A stretch of DNA of 45,324 bases from Sphaerochaetaceae bacterium (GTDB lineage: Bacteria > Spirochaetota > Spirochaetia > Sphaerochaetales > Sphaerochaetaceae). The notes under the pieces were generated by a model that ran no database searches, was not told where the DNA came from, and saw only the letters and a program-made list of their open reading frames with translations. Both the position numbers and the translations under genes were made by a program. Positions within the stretch are counted from its first letter, which is position 1; the number at the start of each line of letters is the position of its first letter. Location: assembly GCA_024698005.1 (NCBI GenBank), contig JAILRW010000058.1, positions 1 through 45,324 of the forward strand, written 5' to 3'. This document shows positions 22,399-31,374 of the stretch, piece after piece.

Positions 22399-24884
22399 AG
22401 TTTCTCCCTCAAGGCTTTGAAGAGCTCACCAAGCTCTTTGTCCTTTGCGTTCTTTTTCTCCATTTCCTCGTCAGCCTCTTTCTTTAGCTTTTCCTCGTAC
22501 TCCTCTTCACTCATCCTTGTAGTGATGTCGTTAGGGAATGCATAGGAGAGAACTTGCTGCATGTCCTCGACAGGGTGGAATGTGATACCTTCCTTGACCT
22601 CGTCAGAAAGCTTTTCGAGGTCCCTCTGGTTCTTTGCAGGGTAGAGAATAGTGTCAATCCCATCTCTCTTTGCTGCAAGCACCTTCTCCTTGAGACCACC
22701 GATAGGCATTACTTTTCCTGTGAGTGTAAGCTCTCCAGTCATGGCAAGGCGCTCCTTTATCACCTGCTTTGTGACAAGTGAATAAAGTGCACAGGTAAGA
22801 GTGATACCAGCACTTGGACCATCCTTTGGAACTGCACCCTCTGGGATGTGGAGGTGTACAGAGTGGTTCTTGAACCAATTTCTGTCAATACCTCTTCTTT
22901 CGGCCTCTCTCTGCAGATATGTCCAGGCAATGGAAACAGATTCCTTCATAACATCTCCAAGCTGGCCTGTTACCTTGAGCTCTCCATTTCCTGGGAAATC
23001 TTCAGCTTCAATAAATAGGGTAGCACCGCCCATCTGTGTCCAGGCAAGACCGATAGAGGTACCGATCTTATCTGCCTTGATGAACTCTCCACTTGGGAAT
23101 GGAGGAAGTCCAAGGAAGGAAGCAACCAGCTGGTCTGTGATACTTACAGGTCTCTTTACCTCTTCATCGGTAAACAGCTTGAGAGCGATCTTTCTGTTGA
23201 TCTTATCAAGTGCTTTCTCAAAGTTTCTGACACCTGCTTCTCTGCAGTACTCTTCTGCAATCTTCAAAAGGATTTTGGATGAGTACTTTACATCACCTTT
23301 CTTGAGTCCATTCTTCTCGATTGACTTTGGAACCAGGTACTTCTTTCCAATATTGAGCTTCTCCTGGCTTGTATAGCCAGAGAGCTCGATAACTTCCATT
23401 CTGTCAAGCAGAGGGGAAGGGATAGTATCGAGAGTGTTTGCTGTCACGATAAAGAGAATCTGAGAAAGGTCAAATGGAATATCGAGGTAGCGATCACGGA
23501 AAGTAGAATTCTGTTCCGGATCGAGTGCCTCGAGAAGAGCTGCAGCAGGGTCACCCTGGAAGCTCTCTCCCATCTTGTCGATTTCATCGATCAAGAATAC
23601 AGGGCTCTTTGTCTTTACAATCTTGAGACCCTGGATGAGCTTTCCTGGGAGTGCACCGATATAGGTCCTTCTGTGTCCCTTTATCTCTGCTTCATCTTTG
23701 AGGCCACCAACACTGAAGCGGTAATACTTCTTGCCAAGTGCTCTGGCAATGGACATGCCGACGCTTGTCTTACCGACTCCTGGAGGGCCAACAAGACAGA
23801 TAATGGCACCTTTTGTATCCTCTTTCTGCTTTCTTACTGCCAGGAATTCAAGGATTCTGTCCTTTACATCCTTCATGCCATAGTGGTCAGCTTCAAGAAC
23901 CTTCCTGGCCTTCTGAAGATCAATATTCTTATATCCCTCCATCTTCCAAGGCAGAGCAACTACAGTCTGCAGGTAGCCAAGAGAAATTGCATATTCTGGG
24001 GAGTTCTGGTCCATTGAGACAAAGCGGGCATATTCATTATTTACTGTCTCAAGTGCCTCTCCTTCGAGGTTGAGAGCTTCTATCTGTCTTCTGAGCTTCT
24101 CTCTGAAGTCCTCCTTGCCTCCCATTCCGAGCTGCTTCTGGATATTCTTGAGTTCTTCCCTCAAGAAGTAGTCCCTCTGGCTCTTTTCAAGTCTCTTGTT
24201 TACTGCGTTCTGAATTCCTGCCTGGATTTCAGCTATCTTTCTCTCTTTTGCATAGTAGAAGAGGACTTCTTCGATTCTCTTCTTGATATCGATTGTTTCC
24301 AGAATCTTCTGAAGATTATCTGGTTCTATATCGAGAATTGAAGCCATATAGTCAGCAAAACGGCCCGGAGAGTCGATATTCACCATATTGAGGCGGTTAT
24401 CATCTGTAAATAGTGGATTCTTTCCTGCAACAAGCTTCATCTCATCCTTCAGGCTGTTCATCCAAGGAGTATATTTTGCATTGTCTTCTTTTGTGTCCTT
24501 GATGTAGTTTACCTGTGCAGTGATGAAGTTCTGGCTTCCATAAAAACGTTCAACAACAAATCTTTCCTGAGTGGCAACAAAAACATTGAGACCGCCATCA
24601 GGCATCTTGAGAGTCTTCAAAATCCTACATAGCGTACCCATTGTATAGAAGCGTTCTTCATTGGATATTTCATTTCTCTGCTTTCCATTGGCAGTGCTTC
24701 TCTGAAGCAATGCTCCAAAGAGATTGCCGTGTGCCTGTGCCTTCTCGATGATGGCAATATCCTCCTGATCGGAGACCATCAATGGTGTAAATAGGCCAGG
24801 AAAGAGAGGCTTCATTGCCAGAGGCAAAATGAAAAGATTCTTTGGTAGTAGCTTCTCATCTTCAAGAATGCTGTCTAGATCCAT
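22395..24884 (-). CDS. lon: ATP-dependent protease Lon
   Basis: The protein is 829 aa. It is a cytoplasmic AAA+ serine protease for misfolded and regulatory proteins. An N-terminal substrate domain (FILPLAMKPLFPGLFTPLMV) leads to the AAA+ module with Walker A GPPGVGKTS (near 366) and Walker B VFLIDEIDKM. The C-terminal protease domain has the catalytic Ser in KDGPSAG (near 690) and the catalytic Lys in GGLKEKVLAAK (near 733). A short acidic/Lys-rich tail follows. AAGGA lies 9 nt before the ATG. It heads an operon with the U32 gene. No CIRCE or other heat-shock operator is obvious upstream. Confidence 0.97.
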   Translation of the reverse strand: MDLDSILEDEKLLPKNLFILPLAMKPLFPGLFTPLMVSDQEDIAIIEKAQAHGNLFGALLQRSTANGKQRNEISNEERFYTMGTLCRILKTLKMPDGGLNVFVATQERFVVERFYGSQNFITAQVNYIKDTKEDNAKYTPWMNSLKDEMKLVAGKNPLFTDDNRLNMVNIDSPGRFADYMASILDIEPDNLQKILETIDIKKRIEEVLFYYAKERKIAEIQAGIQNAVNKRLEKSQRDYFLREELKNIQKQLGMGGKEDFREKLRRQIEALNLEGEALETVNNEYARFVSMDQNSPEYAISLGYLQTVVALPWKMEGYKNIDLQKARKVLEADHYGMKDVKDRILEFLAVRKQKEDTKGAIICLVGPPGVGKTSVGMSIARALGKKYYRFSVGGLKDEAEIKGHRRTYIGALPGKLIQGLKIVKTKSPVFLIDEIDKMGESFQGDPAAALLEALDPEQNSTFRDRYLDIPFDLSQILFIVTANTLDTIPSPLLDRMEVIELSGYTSQEKLNIGKKYLVPKSIEKNGLKKGDVKYSSKILLKIAEEYCREAGVRNFEKALDKINRKIALKLFTDEEVKRPVSITDQLVASFLGLPPFPSGEFIKADKIGTSIGLAWTQMGGATLFIEAEDFPGNGELKVTGQLGDVMKESVSIAWTYLQREAERRGIDRNWFKNHSVHLHIPEGAVPKDGPSAGITLTCALYSLVTKQVIKERLAMTGELTLTGKVMPIGGLKEKVLAAKRDGIDTILYPAKNQRDLEKLSDEVKEGITFHPVEDMQQVLSYAFPNDITTRMSEEEYEEKLKKEADEEMEKKNAKDKELGELFKALREKL

Positions 24885-24982
24885 ATATATATTTCCTTCT
24901 GATATAAGTTCGAATATTTTACTAAAGATATAAAAAAGTTGAACAATCGTGAAGTGTTGATAACATAATAATTGGCAAATAA

Positions 24983-25000
24983 TTGTTGCGTTTTGTTGCG
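24983..25000 (+). repeat. direct repeat TTGTTGCG between lon and arcC
   Basis: Two copies of TTGTTGCG at 24983-24990 and 24993-25000, a 10-bp period (one helical turn), just upstream of a TATTAT (25008-25013) that could be the arcC -10. This is an operator-like arrangement in the divergent lon/arcC region. Confidence 0.45.
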
Positions 25001-25037
25001 TCAGTGTTATTATTTAACCATTAAGAGTGGAGGATGT

Positions 25038-25982
25038 ATGGATTCAAAGATTATCGTCATTGCAATCGGTGGTAATTCACTCATTGAAGACAGCAAACAT
25101 GTAACAGTATCAACTCAGTATGCGGCAGCAGCGAAGACTGCTTTTCATATCGCAAAATTAGTAAACGCAGGACACAAGGTAGTTCTTGCCCACGGTAATG
25201 GTCCTCAGGTCGGCTATATATTGAGACGTTCTGAATACTCATCAAAAATTTTGCATCCAGTACCACTTGATAGCTGTGTTGCCGATACCCAGGGTGCTAT
25301 CGGTTATCAGCTTCAAATGGCTTTGGACAATGAATTTACACGACTTGGTATGAAGGCAAATGTAGCAACTATCGTAACTCAGGTAGAGGTAGATCCTAAT
25401 GATCCATCCTTCCTGAAACCTTCAAAGCCAATTGGTTCATTCATGGATGAAGCAACTGCAATGATGCACAAGGAGAATTCAGGCTGGGCTGTCGTTGAAG
25501 ATGCAGGTAGAGGCTGGAGAAGAGTCGTTGCTTCTCCTAAGCCAAAGGCAATCGTAGAGCTTGAGACAATCGACAAGCTTATCAACGCTGGCGTAATCGT
25601 AATTGCTGGTGGTGGTGGCGGTATTCCAGTTGTCAGAAATGCCGATGGTTCATTGGTAGGCAAGGAAGCTGTAATTGATAAGGATCTGGCAGCTGCATTG
25701 ATAGCAAAGCACCTCAAGGCAGACTACTTTGTAATCAGCACAGCAGTAGAGAAGGTATCTATCAACTTCAATAAACCAAATCAGAAGGATCTCAATGTCA
25801 TCAACACGACAGAGGCAAGGAGATATATGGCAGAAGGGCACTTCCCAGCTGGTTCAATGCTTCCAAAAGTACAGGCCATGGTAGATTTCGTAGAATCAAC
25901 AGGCAATGTAGGACTTATAACAGATCCAGCCCATATCTACGACTCTATATACTACGATGCAGGAACCAAGATAGTTAAATAA
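25038..25982 (+). CDS. arcC: carbamate kinase
   Basis: The protein is 314 aa, normal length. It transfers phosphate between carbamoyl phosphate and ADP, giving ATP, NH3 and CO2. The N terminus MDSKIIVIAIGGNSLI, HGNGPQVG, and the late VIAGGGGGIPV are family hallmarks of this amino-acid-kinase fold. I start at the ATG 25038, 4 nt after GTGGAGG; the frame runs upstream to a TTG with no support. arcA and argF are not adjacent, so it may serve arginine, agmatine or purine/allantoin fermentation from elsewhere in the genome. Confidence 0.95.
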   Translation: MDSKIIVIAIGGNSLIEDSKHVTVSTQYAAAAKTAFHIAKLVNAGHKVVLAHGNGPQVGYILRRSEYSSKILHPVPLDSCVADTQGAIGYQLQMALDNEFTRLGMKANVATIVTQVEVDPNDPSFLKPSKPIGSFMDEATAMMHKENSGWAVVEDAGRGWRRVVASPKPKAIVELETIDKLINAGVIVIAGGGGGIPVVRNADGSLVGKEAVIDKDLAAALIAKHLKADYFVISTAVEKVSINFNKPNQKDLNVINTTEARRYMAEGHFPAGSMLPKVQAMVDFVESTGNVGLITDPAHIYDSIYYDAGTKIVK

Positions 25983-26003
25983 GGTTTATAGAAAGTTAAA
26001 TTC

Positions 26004-26035
26004 AAGCCACCTCAGATCATGAGTGTGGCTTCTCT
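26004..26035 (+). terminator. arcC terminator overlapping the end of the convergent gene
   Basis: AAGCCAC-CTCA pairs with TGAG-GTGGCTT around one bulged T and a 5-nt loop, then CTCTTTTCT. The right arm and T-run are also the last codons of the DUF4105 gene. Confidence 0.7.
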
Positions 26036-27255
26036 TTTCTGAGTGCATATGATTGAGAAATGAAGAAGATGAGGATTGGAATTATTATTTCCAGATTGTC
26101 TTGATAGAAGATACCTGGAAGGATGAGCTTAATGATCAGAAGCAGAACTGAAACGAATGAAAAGAGCAAAAAATAACGCTTAGCTTTATACAGATTTCTA
26201 TTCTTCCTGAATATTGTCAGCAACGAAGTCATGAGAATGATGATGATAGTTGGGTTCAGGACAATATAATTCTCATTGAAGTATGTATACCAGTGCAGAG
26301 AGAAGAACATGAAGAATGTAAGCACTAGTGAAAGGATTGTCAGGACAAGAGAGAAGAGGAACATGAGAATTGCCCAGGCTCTTCTGCTCTTTTTGAATAG
26401 GAAAACAAAAATAGAGGAGAGGATGATGGCAACGAGGCTAGGAAGTATTGGATGGTACTTGATCTTACTATCGTGTGCTTCGTAGCTTGTGATGAATTCA
26501 GAGCTGTTGTTCTGATAATCAGCTATAGCATCTTCAAGGCAGAATGGCACTAGCATGGCATCGTAGCGGTTTGCTCTTTTATCTACTTTGTTACCCTGTA
26601 GATAATTGAGTACCCAGAACTCAAGAGGCTTGTCAATCAGATAGCTGTTTGAAACTTGTCTAAGTGTCAGCCCTGTGTCCTGTTTTTCAGCCCACGCCTT
26701 GAAATCACCTCCAGTAGTTGCATTGTATAAGTCTCTTATCCTCGTTGAACAATTGTCATAGTACATATCATAAAGGTAAGTGTTTTTTTCAGGCAGGTTG
26801 TTGTAGTCGAGGAACTTTACAAGATTCTCTTTTGCTTGATCTGGTATGTTGAGAGGAAGTCTTAAGAGACTTCGTTTCTCTATTTCGCTCTTCCTGAGCG
26901 AGCGATTTAGAGTAGATATCTTCATAAGATAGAATAGGCGACCTCTGACGAAGTTGTAATAGAAGCCATTGGTGAAGTAGAAGACACCCCAGTCGCAGAC
27001 ATAGTGAGAACCTCTTGGCGTTATTACCTCCAGGCCACAGTGGCCAAAGTGTGTATATAGTTTTTCCCCTTTATCTGTCATGAGCAGGTTGAATTGATAC
27101 TCAGAATAGGATTTATCTCCGCTGTCAAAGTCAAATTGTGCAAGATTCTCTTCAGAAGGGAATGGATCTTCTGGCATATTCCCTATGATAGAAGCACAGT
27201 AGGCAGAAATTGATACCAAAAGAAAAATAAGGATTGTGAGAATCTTTTTTTTCAT
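26017..27255 (-). CDS. DUF4105/Lnb-type periplasmic domain protein with C-terminal membrane segments
   Basis: The protein is 412 aa. A signal peptide (MKKKILTILIFLLVSISAYCAS) precedes a periplasmic domain of about 230 residues with THFGHCGLEV (near 72) and MYYDNCSTRIRDL (near 165). This His/Cys/Asn pattern is that of DUF4105, the N-terminal Lnb domain, which resembles cysteine-peptidase/amidase folds. The C-terminal third has about five hydrophobic helices. The substrate is unknown. The only nearby -10 (TATCTT) is 6 nt before the ATG and there is no ribosome-binding site. Divergent from recO and convergent with arcC, whose terminator it overlaps. Confidence 0.82.
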   Translation of the reverse strand: MKKKILTILIFLLVSISAYCASIIGNMPEDPFPSEENLAQFDFDSGDKSYSEYQFNLLMTDKGEKLYTHFGHCGLEVITPRGSHYVCDWGVFYFTNGFYYNFVRGRLFYLMKISTLNRSLRKSEIEKRSLLRLPLNIPDQAKENLVKFLDYNNLPEKNTYLYDMYYDNCSTRIRDLYNATTGGDFKAWAEKQDTGLTLRQVSNSYLIDKPLEFWVLNYLQGNKVDKRANRYDAMLVPFCLEDAIADYQNNSSEFITSYEAHDSKIKYHPILPSLVAIILSSIFVFLFKKSRRAWAILMFLFSLVLTILSLVLTFFMFFSLHWYTYFNENYIVLNPTIIIILMTSLLTIFRKNRNLYKAKRYFLLFSFVSVLLLIIKLILPGIFYQDNLEIIIPILIFFISQSYALRKEKPHS

Positions 27256-27284
27256 ATGAAAAAGATAGCACGAATCAGATAAGG

Positions 27285-27313
27285 TTGACAGTTGGTAGTG
27301 GAGTAAATATCCT
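27285..27313 (+). promoter_or_regulatory. recO promoter, leaderless layout
   Basis: A consensus TTGACA (27285-27290), exact 17-nt spacer, TATCCT (27308-27313), then 7 nt to the ATG at 27321. This is the clearest leaderless promoter in the window. Confidence 0.8.
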
Positions 27314-27320
27314 CAAATTC

Positions 27321-28064
27321 ATGGACCGAAATGAGAGTGCACCCGCAATTGTCATTCAGAGTGAGAAGCGGGGTGATTATGACAGGATACTTACACTCCT
27401 ATCTCCTGTTTGGGGGATAAGGCGTGTTATTGTCTACGGAGCCAGAAAAAGTCAGAAGGCCGTCAAGGCTTCTCTCTACACTGAAGCGACCTTTGTCATC
27501 TACTCAAATCCAGAGCGCCATAACTGTACTCTAGTAGACATTACTCCAATTTCTGTTCACAGCAGCATACTGACAAGTCTGGAAACCTCTTTTTCTGCAT
27601 CCCTTATGAGCGAACTTGCTCTGATAGAGAAGGGGGAAGAGCGTGAAGAGCTCTATGATCTGTATACCTCCTTTCTGGATATTCTTGATGAGAATAATTG
27701 GAGGAGAGTGTTGATCCAATATATTGTCAGATACCTCTCCCTCGTGGGTCTTTTTGATGACTTGGAGTACTGTCCAGTCTGTTTGAGGCCGTATGGAGAA
27801 AAGGATATCCTTGGATTTTCTTCTTCTCTGGGTGTCCCTTGCTGCCCAAATTGTGATAGTATGTCTTCAGAGCTCATACTTCCACCCAACGCACGTGCCT
27901 ACCTCAGAGAATCTCTGAGGACAGAGAAAGAAAGAGCGATGGGTTTCATAATAAGTGAAAATATGGAAGCTCGTCTGCTCAGGTATCTTACAAGGACACT
28001 ATCATACAGCCTTCCAGTGCCTCTTAAGTGCCTTAAGAGCGGACTATTGAACAGTTTACAATAG
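27321..28064 (+). CDS. recO: DNA repair protein RecO
   Basis: The protein is 247 aa. It loads RecA onto SSB-coated DNA together with RecR. An N-terminal OB fold (SEKRGDYDRILTLLSP, YGARKSQKAVK) is followed by a helical domain with the zinc Cys set CPVC (about 164) and CCPNC (about 183). The start is MDRNESAPAIV, because the promoter -10 ends 7 nt upstream; the frame also allows an earlier codon at 27285, but that codon lies within the -35 element. recJ follows 13 nt downstream, so recO-recJ form one unit. Confidence 0.9.
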   Translation: MDRNESAPAIVIQSEKRGDYDRILTLLSPVWGIRRVIVYGARKSQKAVKASLYTEATFVIYSNPERHNCTLVDITPISVHSSILTSLETSFSASLMSELALIEKGEEREELYDLYTSFLDILDENNWRRVLIQYIVRYLSLVGLFDDLEYCPVCLRPYGEKDILGFSSSLGVPCCPNCDSMSSELILPPNARAYLRESLRTEKERAMGFIISENMEARLLRYLTRTLSYSLPVPLKCLKSGLLNSLQ

Positions 28065-28077
28065 GATAAAAATATAT

Positions 28078-30210
28078 ATGGATTTTACTTTGAGCAGGGT
28101 CCACAGTGAGGATGTGATGCACCTTATGGAGCACTATCACCTTCCTTCTACTTGGGCTACTGTACTTGCAAGGCGTGGTGTCACTAAAAGACAGGATGTC
28201 AGGTTCTATTTGGAAAATGGACTTGGCTATTTACATTCACCTTTCCTCTTTGAAGATATGGAAAGCGCAGTAGAGCGCGTCCTTTCTGCAATGGAGGACA
28301 AGGAAACTGTCTGTGTCTTTGGAGATAGAGATGCAGATGGTATTACTTCAACTGCTCTTCTGGTAAGAGAGTTGAGAAGTTCTGGTATCGATACATCCTA
28401 CCTTCTTCCAGAAGGGGATGAGCCTTATGGTTTGACTTTACAGGCAGTTGAGAAGATAAAGGCCTTGAATGCTACTCTTGTTATCACTGTAGACTGTGGA
28501 ATTTCCTGCGTGGATGCAATCGATGAGCTTAATAGAAATGGAATCGATACAGTTGTTCTTGACCATCATATTGCAGGAGAGATCAAGCCAGATGCCATCG
28601 CTATCATAGATCCTAAGGATCCTGAGTCCGGTTATCCTTTTGAACACCTTGCAGGCTGTGGCGTAGTTGCCAAGTTCATCTGGGCTCTTCGCTTTGCTCA
28701 GACTGACCTCTGGAAAAGTAGTGTGATATTGCTTCATGCAGAACCAGGTCCAGGAGAGAACTCAACTACAATTATCCAGGCGGTTCATCTGGAGAATCTG
28801 GTAGAAGTCGATAGAATCATTGACGAGGTCCCAAATGGGAACATCGATCTTTATTCAAGTCGTATCGTCAACTTCCTCAACAGAAATCTTCCTATTCTGG
28901 TATTGGACAAGAGCACAGAGCTCAAAGCATTGAGGAATGCTTTTGGTCCTGGCGTCGACATCTCCCTTGTCGAGATAAGGGATGAGCTTGAAAAGGTAAT
29001 CCCAAGTGTCAAAAGTAGGGGGCTGTTTGAACTTTCCAAGAGAAGTAGGGCGGTCATGTACAAGGATGGACACGAGGAACTTGAAACGCTTGTCTCTCTC
29101 TTCACAAGTTGCTGCATCTACAAATATCCAGAATTATCTTCAAAGTGGGTCCAGATACTGGATCTGGTTGCTATTGGTACAATTGCTGACCTTATGCCAT
29201 TGAAGGATGAAAATAGGATTCTTGTCCGCCTTGGCCTTGATAGACTATCTAATGCACCTTGTCAGCAACTCACACCGCTGCTTTCCAAGCAGAATCTTAT
29301 CTCACGTCCTCTTTCAAGTCAGGATGTTGGCTGGTATGTCTCTCCAGTAATCAATGCAAGTGGAAGACTCGGAAGGCCTTCTGTCGCTGTAGAGCTCTTG
29401 CTTTCCGACAGCCTTGATGAGATCGAAAAGAGGACAAACGAACTCTTTGAGCTCAATAAAGAGCGCCAGAAGAGAGGAGAGGAGGCCTGGGAAAGAGTTA
29501 AGCCAAAGGCAAAGAAGAGCCTTGAGGATTTTGGAAGCAAGTTTGTACTGATAGAGGATAAGAGTATAGAAAGAGGTCTAACTGGCTCCCTGTCTTCCAG
29601 AGTATTGAAGGAGTGTGGTGCTTCCCCTGCTGCAATGGTACTTGCTGATGCAGGAGATGGAAGAATTTCTGCATCTATAAGATCTAGAAATGGTTTTGAT
29701 TCAAGAGCTTTCCTTGCAAAGTTCTCTTCCCTTCTTGATGATTTTGGTGGTCACAAATATGCAGGTGGTTTTTCAATGAAAGCTGAGAACCTTCCAGCTT
29801 TCCGAAAGAAGGTAGAGGAAGAAGTTTTCTCTATGGATGCTTTCGAGAGTGACGATACTATCAATGTAGATCTAATGCTCGATAAAAATACATTGAATGA
29901 GAATCTAGTGAATCTTGTTGAAAGCTTCGAGCCATATGGCGAACAGAATCCACCACTTGTCTTCATGGCTGAAGGACCAGAAATAAAGAATATAGTTGAA
30001 CTTGGGAATGATAGGGAAAGAGGTCATTTGAAATTGACTCTTTCCTATGGCAGATACTTGTGGAACTGCGTATTCTGGTCTGCAAGGGGACGATATCCAA
30101 ATGACTTCACAGTAGGAGACCAGGTCAGGGTTATCTTCCGTCTGGGTAGAAACTACTGGAAGGGCTCCGCTTCATTGCAGCTTACTATCATGGGAATGGA
30201 GCGACTATGA
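28078..30210 (+). CDS. recJ: single-stranded-DNA exonuclease RecJ
   Basis: The protein is 710 aa. It is a 5'-3' ssDNA exonuclease of the DHH superfamily. The metal motifs are present: FGDRDADGITSTAL (near 82), TVDCGIS, and VLDHHIAGE (DHH near 162). DHHA1 with GGHKYAGGFS (near 557) and a C-terminal OB segment follow. It is about 130 residues longer than E. coli RecJ. The extra length lies roughly between residues 215 and 350, after the DHH domain. It is cotranscribed with recO. Confidence 0.94.
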   Translation: MDFTLSRVHSEDVMHLMEHYHLPSTWATVLARRGVTKRQDVRFYLENGLGYLHSPFLFEDMESAVERVLSAMEDKETVCVFGDRDADGITSTALLVRELRSSGIDTSYLLPEGDEPYGLTLQAVEKIKALNATLVITVDCGISCVDAIDELNRNGIDTVVLDHHIAGEIKPDAIAIIDPKDPESGYPFEHLAGCGVVAKFIWALRFAQTDLWKSSVILLHAEPGPGENSTTIIQAVHLENLVEVDRIIDEVPNGNIDLYSSRIVNFLNRNLPILVLDKSTELKALRNAFGPGVDISLVEIRDELEKVIPSVKSRGLFELSKRSRAVMYKDGHEELETLVSLFTSCCIYKYPELSSKWVQILDLVAIGTIADLMPLKDENRILVRLGLDRLSNAPCQQLTPLLSKQNLISRPLSSQDVGWYVSPVINASGRLGRPSVAVELLLSDSLDEIEKRTNELFELNKERQKRGEEAWERVKPKAKKSLEDFGSKFVLIEDKSIERGLTGSLSSRVLKECGASPAAMVLADAGDGRISASIRSRNGFDSRAFLAKFSSLLDDFGGHKYAGGFSMKAENLPAFRKKVEEEVFSMDAFESDDTINVDLMLDKNTLNENLVNLVESFEPYGEQNPPLVFMAEGPEIKNIVELGNDRERGHLKLTLSYGRYLWNCVFWSARGRYPNDFTVGDQVRVIFRLGRNYWKGSASLQLTIMGMERL

Positions 30211-30212
30211 CA

Positions 30213-30241
30213 GGAAGGACCACCTTTTGATGTGTCCTTCC
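30213..30241 (+). terminator. hairpin after recJ, T-run absent
   Basis: GGAAGGAC pairs with GTCCTTCC directly after the recJ stop, but ATAAATAG follows instead of a T-tract. It may be a factor-dependent stop or an mRNA 3' stabiliser. The rest of the gap to 30419 is A+T-rich with no other feature seen. Confidence 0.45.
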
Positions 30242-30419
30242 ATAAATAGTATAAAACGAAAGGAAAAATTATTTTTTCCTTAAATGGTCGTTACATTTCT
30301 TGTGGAAATATAGAAAAATTGATTTTTTGATAAAAAAATATTAGTTAAATTAATATATACATAAATTTTTTTATAAAAATTACTTTTTTAATAAAATTTT
30401 ACATCAAAAATTAATATAT

Positions 30420-30448
30420 TTGACTGAAAAACGGTTGCATTGGATACT
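30420..30448 (+). promoter_or_regulatory. promoter of the serine operon
   Basis: TTGACT, 17-nt spacer, GATACT. The same -10 hexamer is used by tRNA-Pro copy 2. The leader is about 30 nt with GGGAGGA. Confidence 0.7.
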
Positions 30449-30486
30449 TTTCTTGTGAAGAATAAAAAATATAGGGAGGAATCGCA

Positions 30487-31374
30487 ATGCTTATTTTAAT
30501 TGCAGATGCATTTGATAAAGGTCTGCCAGCAAAGCTTTCTGTATTTGGTGAAGTCACCGATGATATTTCAAGACTTCCTGAAGCTGACGTCGTTCTTATT
30601 AGAAGTAAGACAAAAGCAACTAAGGAATACATTGATCAAGCAAAGAACATGAAGGTAATACTCCGCGGTGGAGTAGGAATGGATAATATTGATAGAGCCT
30701 ACTGTAAGGAAAAGGGCATTATCGCAATGAATACTCCTCATGCTTCAGCTCCTGCTGTAGCCGAGCTCGCATTTGCTCTTATGCTCTCTACTGCTGCAAG
30801 AATCTGTTTCTATGACAACTCCATGAAGAAGGGTGAATGGGCAAAGAAGGAAAAGAGAACTGAACTTCTTGGAAAGACTCTTGGCCTTATCGGCTTTGGC
30901 AACATCTCTAAGTCTCTTGCTCAGAGAGCAAAGGCTTTCGGTATGAACGTTGTCTACTATGACATCATCAAGAGTGATGTTGACTATGCTGAGTACAAGA
31001 GTTCAATGGATGAGGTTGTTGAGAATGCTGACTACATCTCCTTCCACATTCCATATACTCCAGAGACTGACAAGGTACTCAATAAGGATCTCATTGCCAA
31101 GATGAAGAAGGCTCCTGTCATTATCAACACAGCACGCGGCAAGATTGTAAACGAGCAGGATGTTGCTGACGCACTCAAGGAAGGTAAGCTCTCATGGTAC
31201 TGCACCGATGTATATACTTCTGAGCCACCTGTAATGGAAGACAATCCTCTCTTCAAGGCTGAGAGAGTAACTTTCACACCACATGTAGGTGCCAATAGTA
31301 AAGAAAACCTCCTCAGAATTGGAGACGAGGTCTATGAAACAATCGAGAAGTACCATAAGGAGGGTATAATCTGA
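30487..31374 (+). CDS. serA: D-3-phosphoglycerate dehydrogenase (short form, no ACT domain)
   Basis: The protein is 295 aa. It belongs to the D-isomer-specific 2-hydroxyacid dehydrogenases: the NAD loop is GFGNIS (136-141), INTARGKIV carries the substrate Arg, and TPHVGANSKEN the catalytic His (near 273). Family alone would allow other 2-hydroxyacids, but serC begins immediately after the stop, which makes phosphoglycerate oxidation, the first step of serine synthesis, the best call. It has no C-terminal ACT domain, so no serine feedback site is seen. A strong ribosome-binding site (GGGAGGA) precedes it. Confidence 0.88.
   Translation: MLILIADAFDKGLPAKLSVFGEVTDDISRLPEADVVLIRSKTKATKEYIDQAKNMKVILRGGVGMDNIDRAYCKEKGIIAMNTPHASAPAVAELAFALMLSTAARICFYDNSMKKGEWAKKEKRTELLGKTLGLIGFGNISKSLAQRAKAFGMNVVYYDIIKSDVDYAEYKSSMDEVVENADYISFHIPYTPETDKVLNKDLIAKMKKAPVIINTARGKIVNEQDVADALKEGKLSWYCTDVYTSEPPVMEDNPLFKAERVTFTPHVGANSKENLLRIGDEVYETIEKYHKEGII

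Noticed and set aside
24885-24982. CIRCE heat-shock operator upstream of lon
   Set aside because: No TTAGCACTC/GAGTGCTAA inverted repeat was found.
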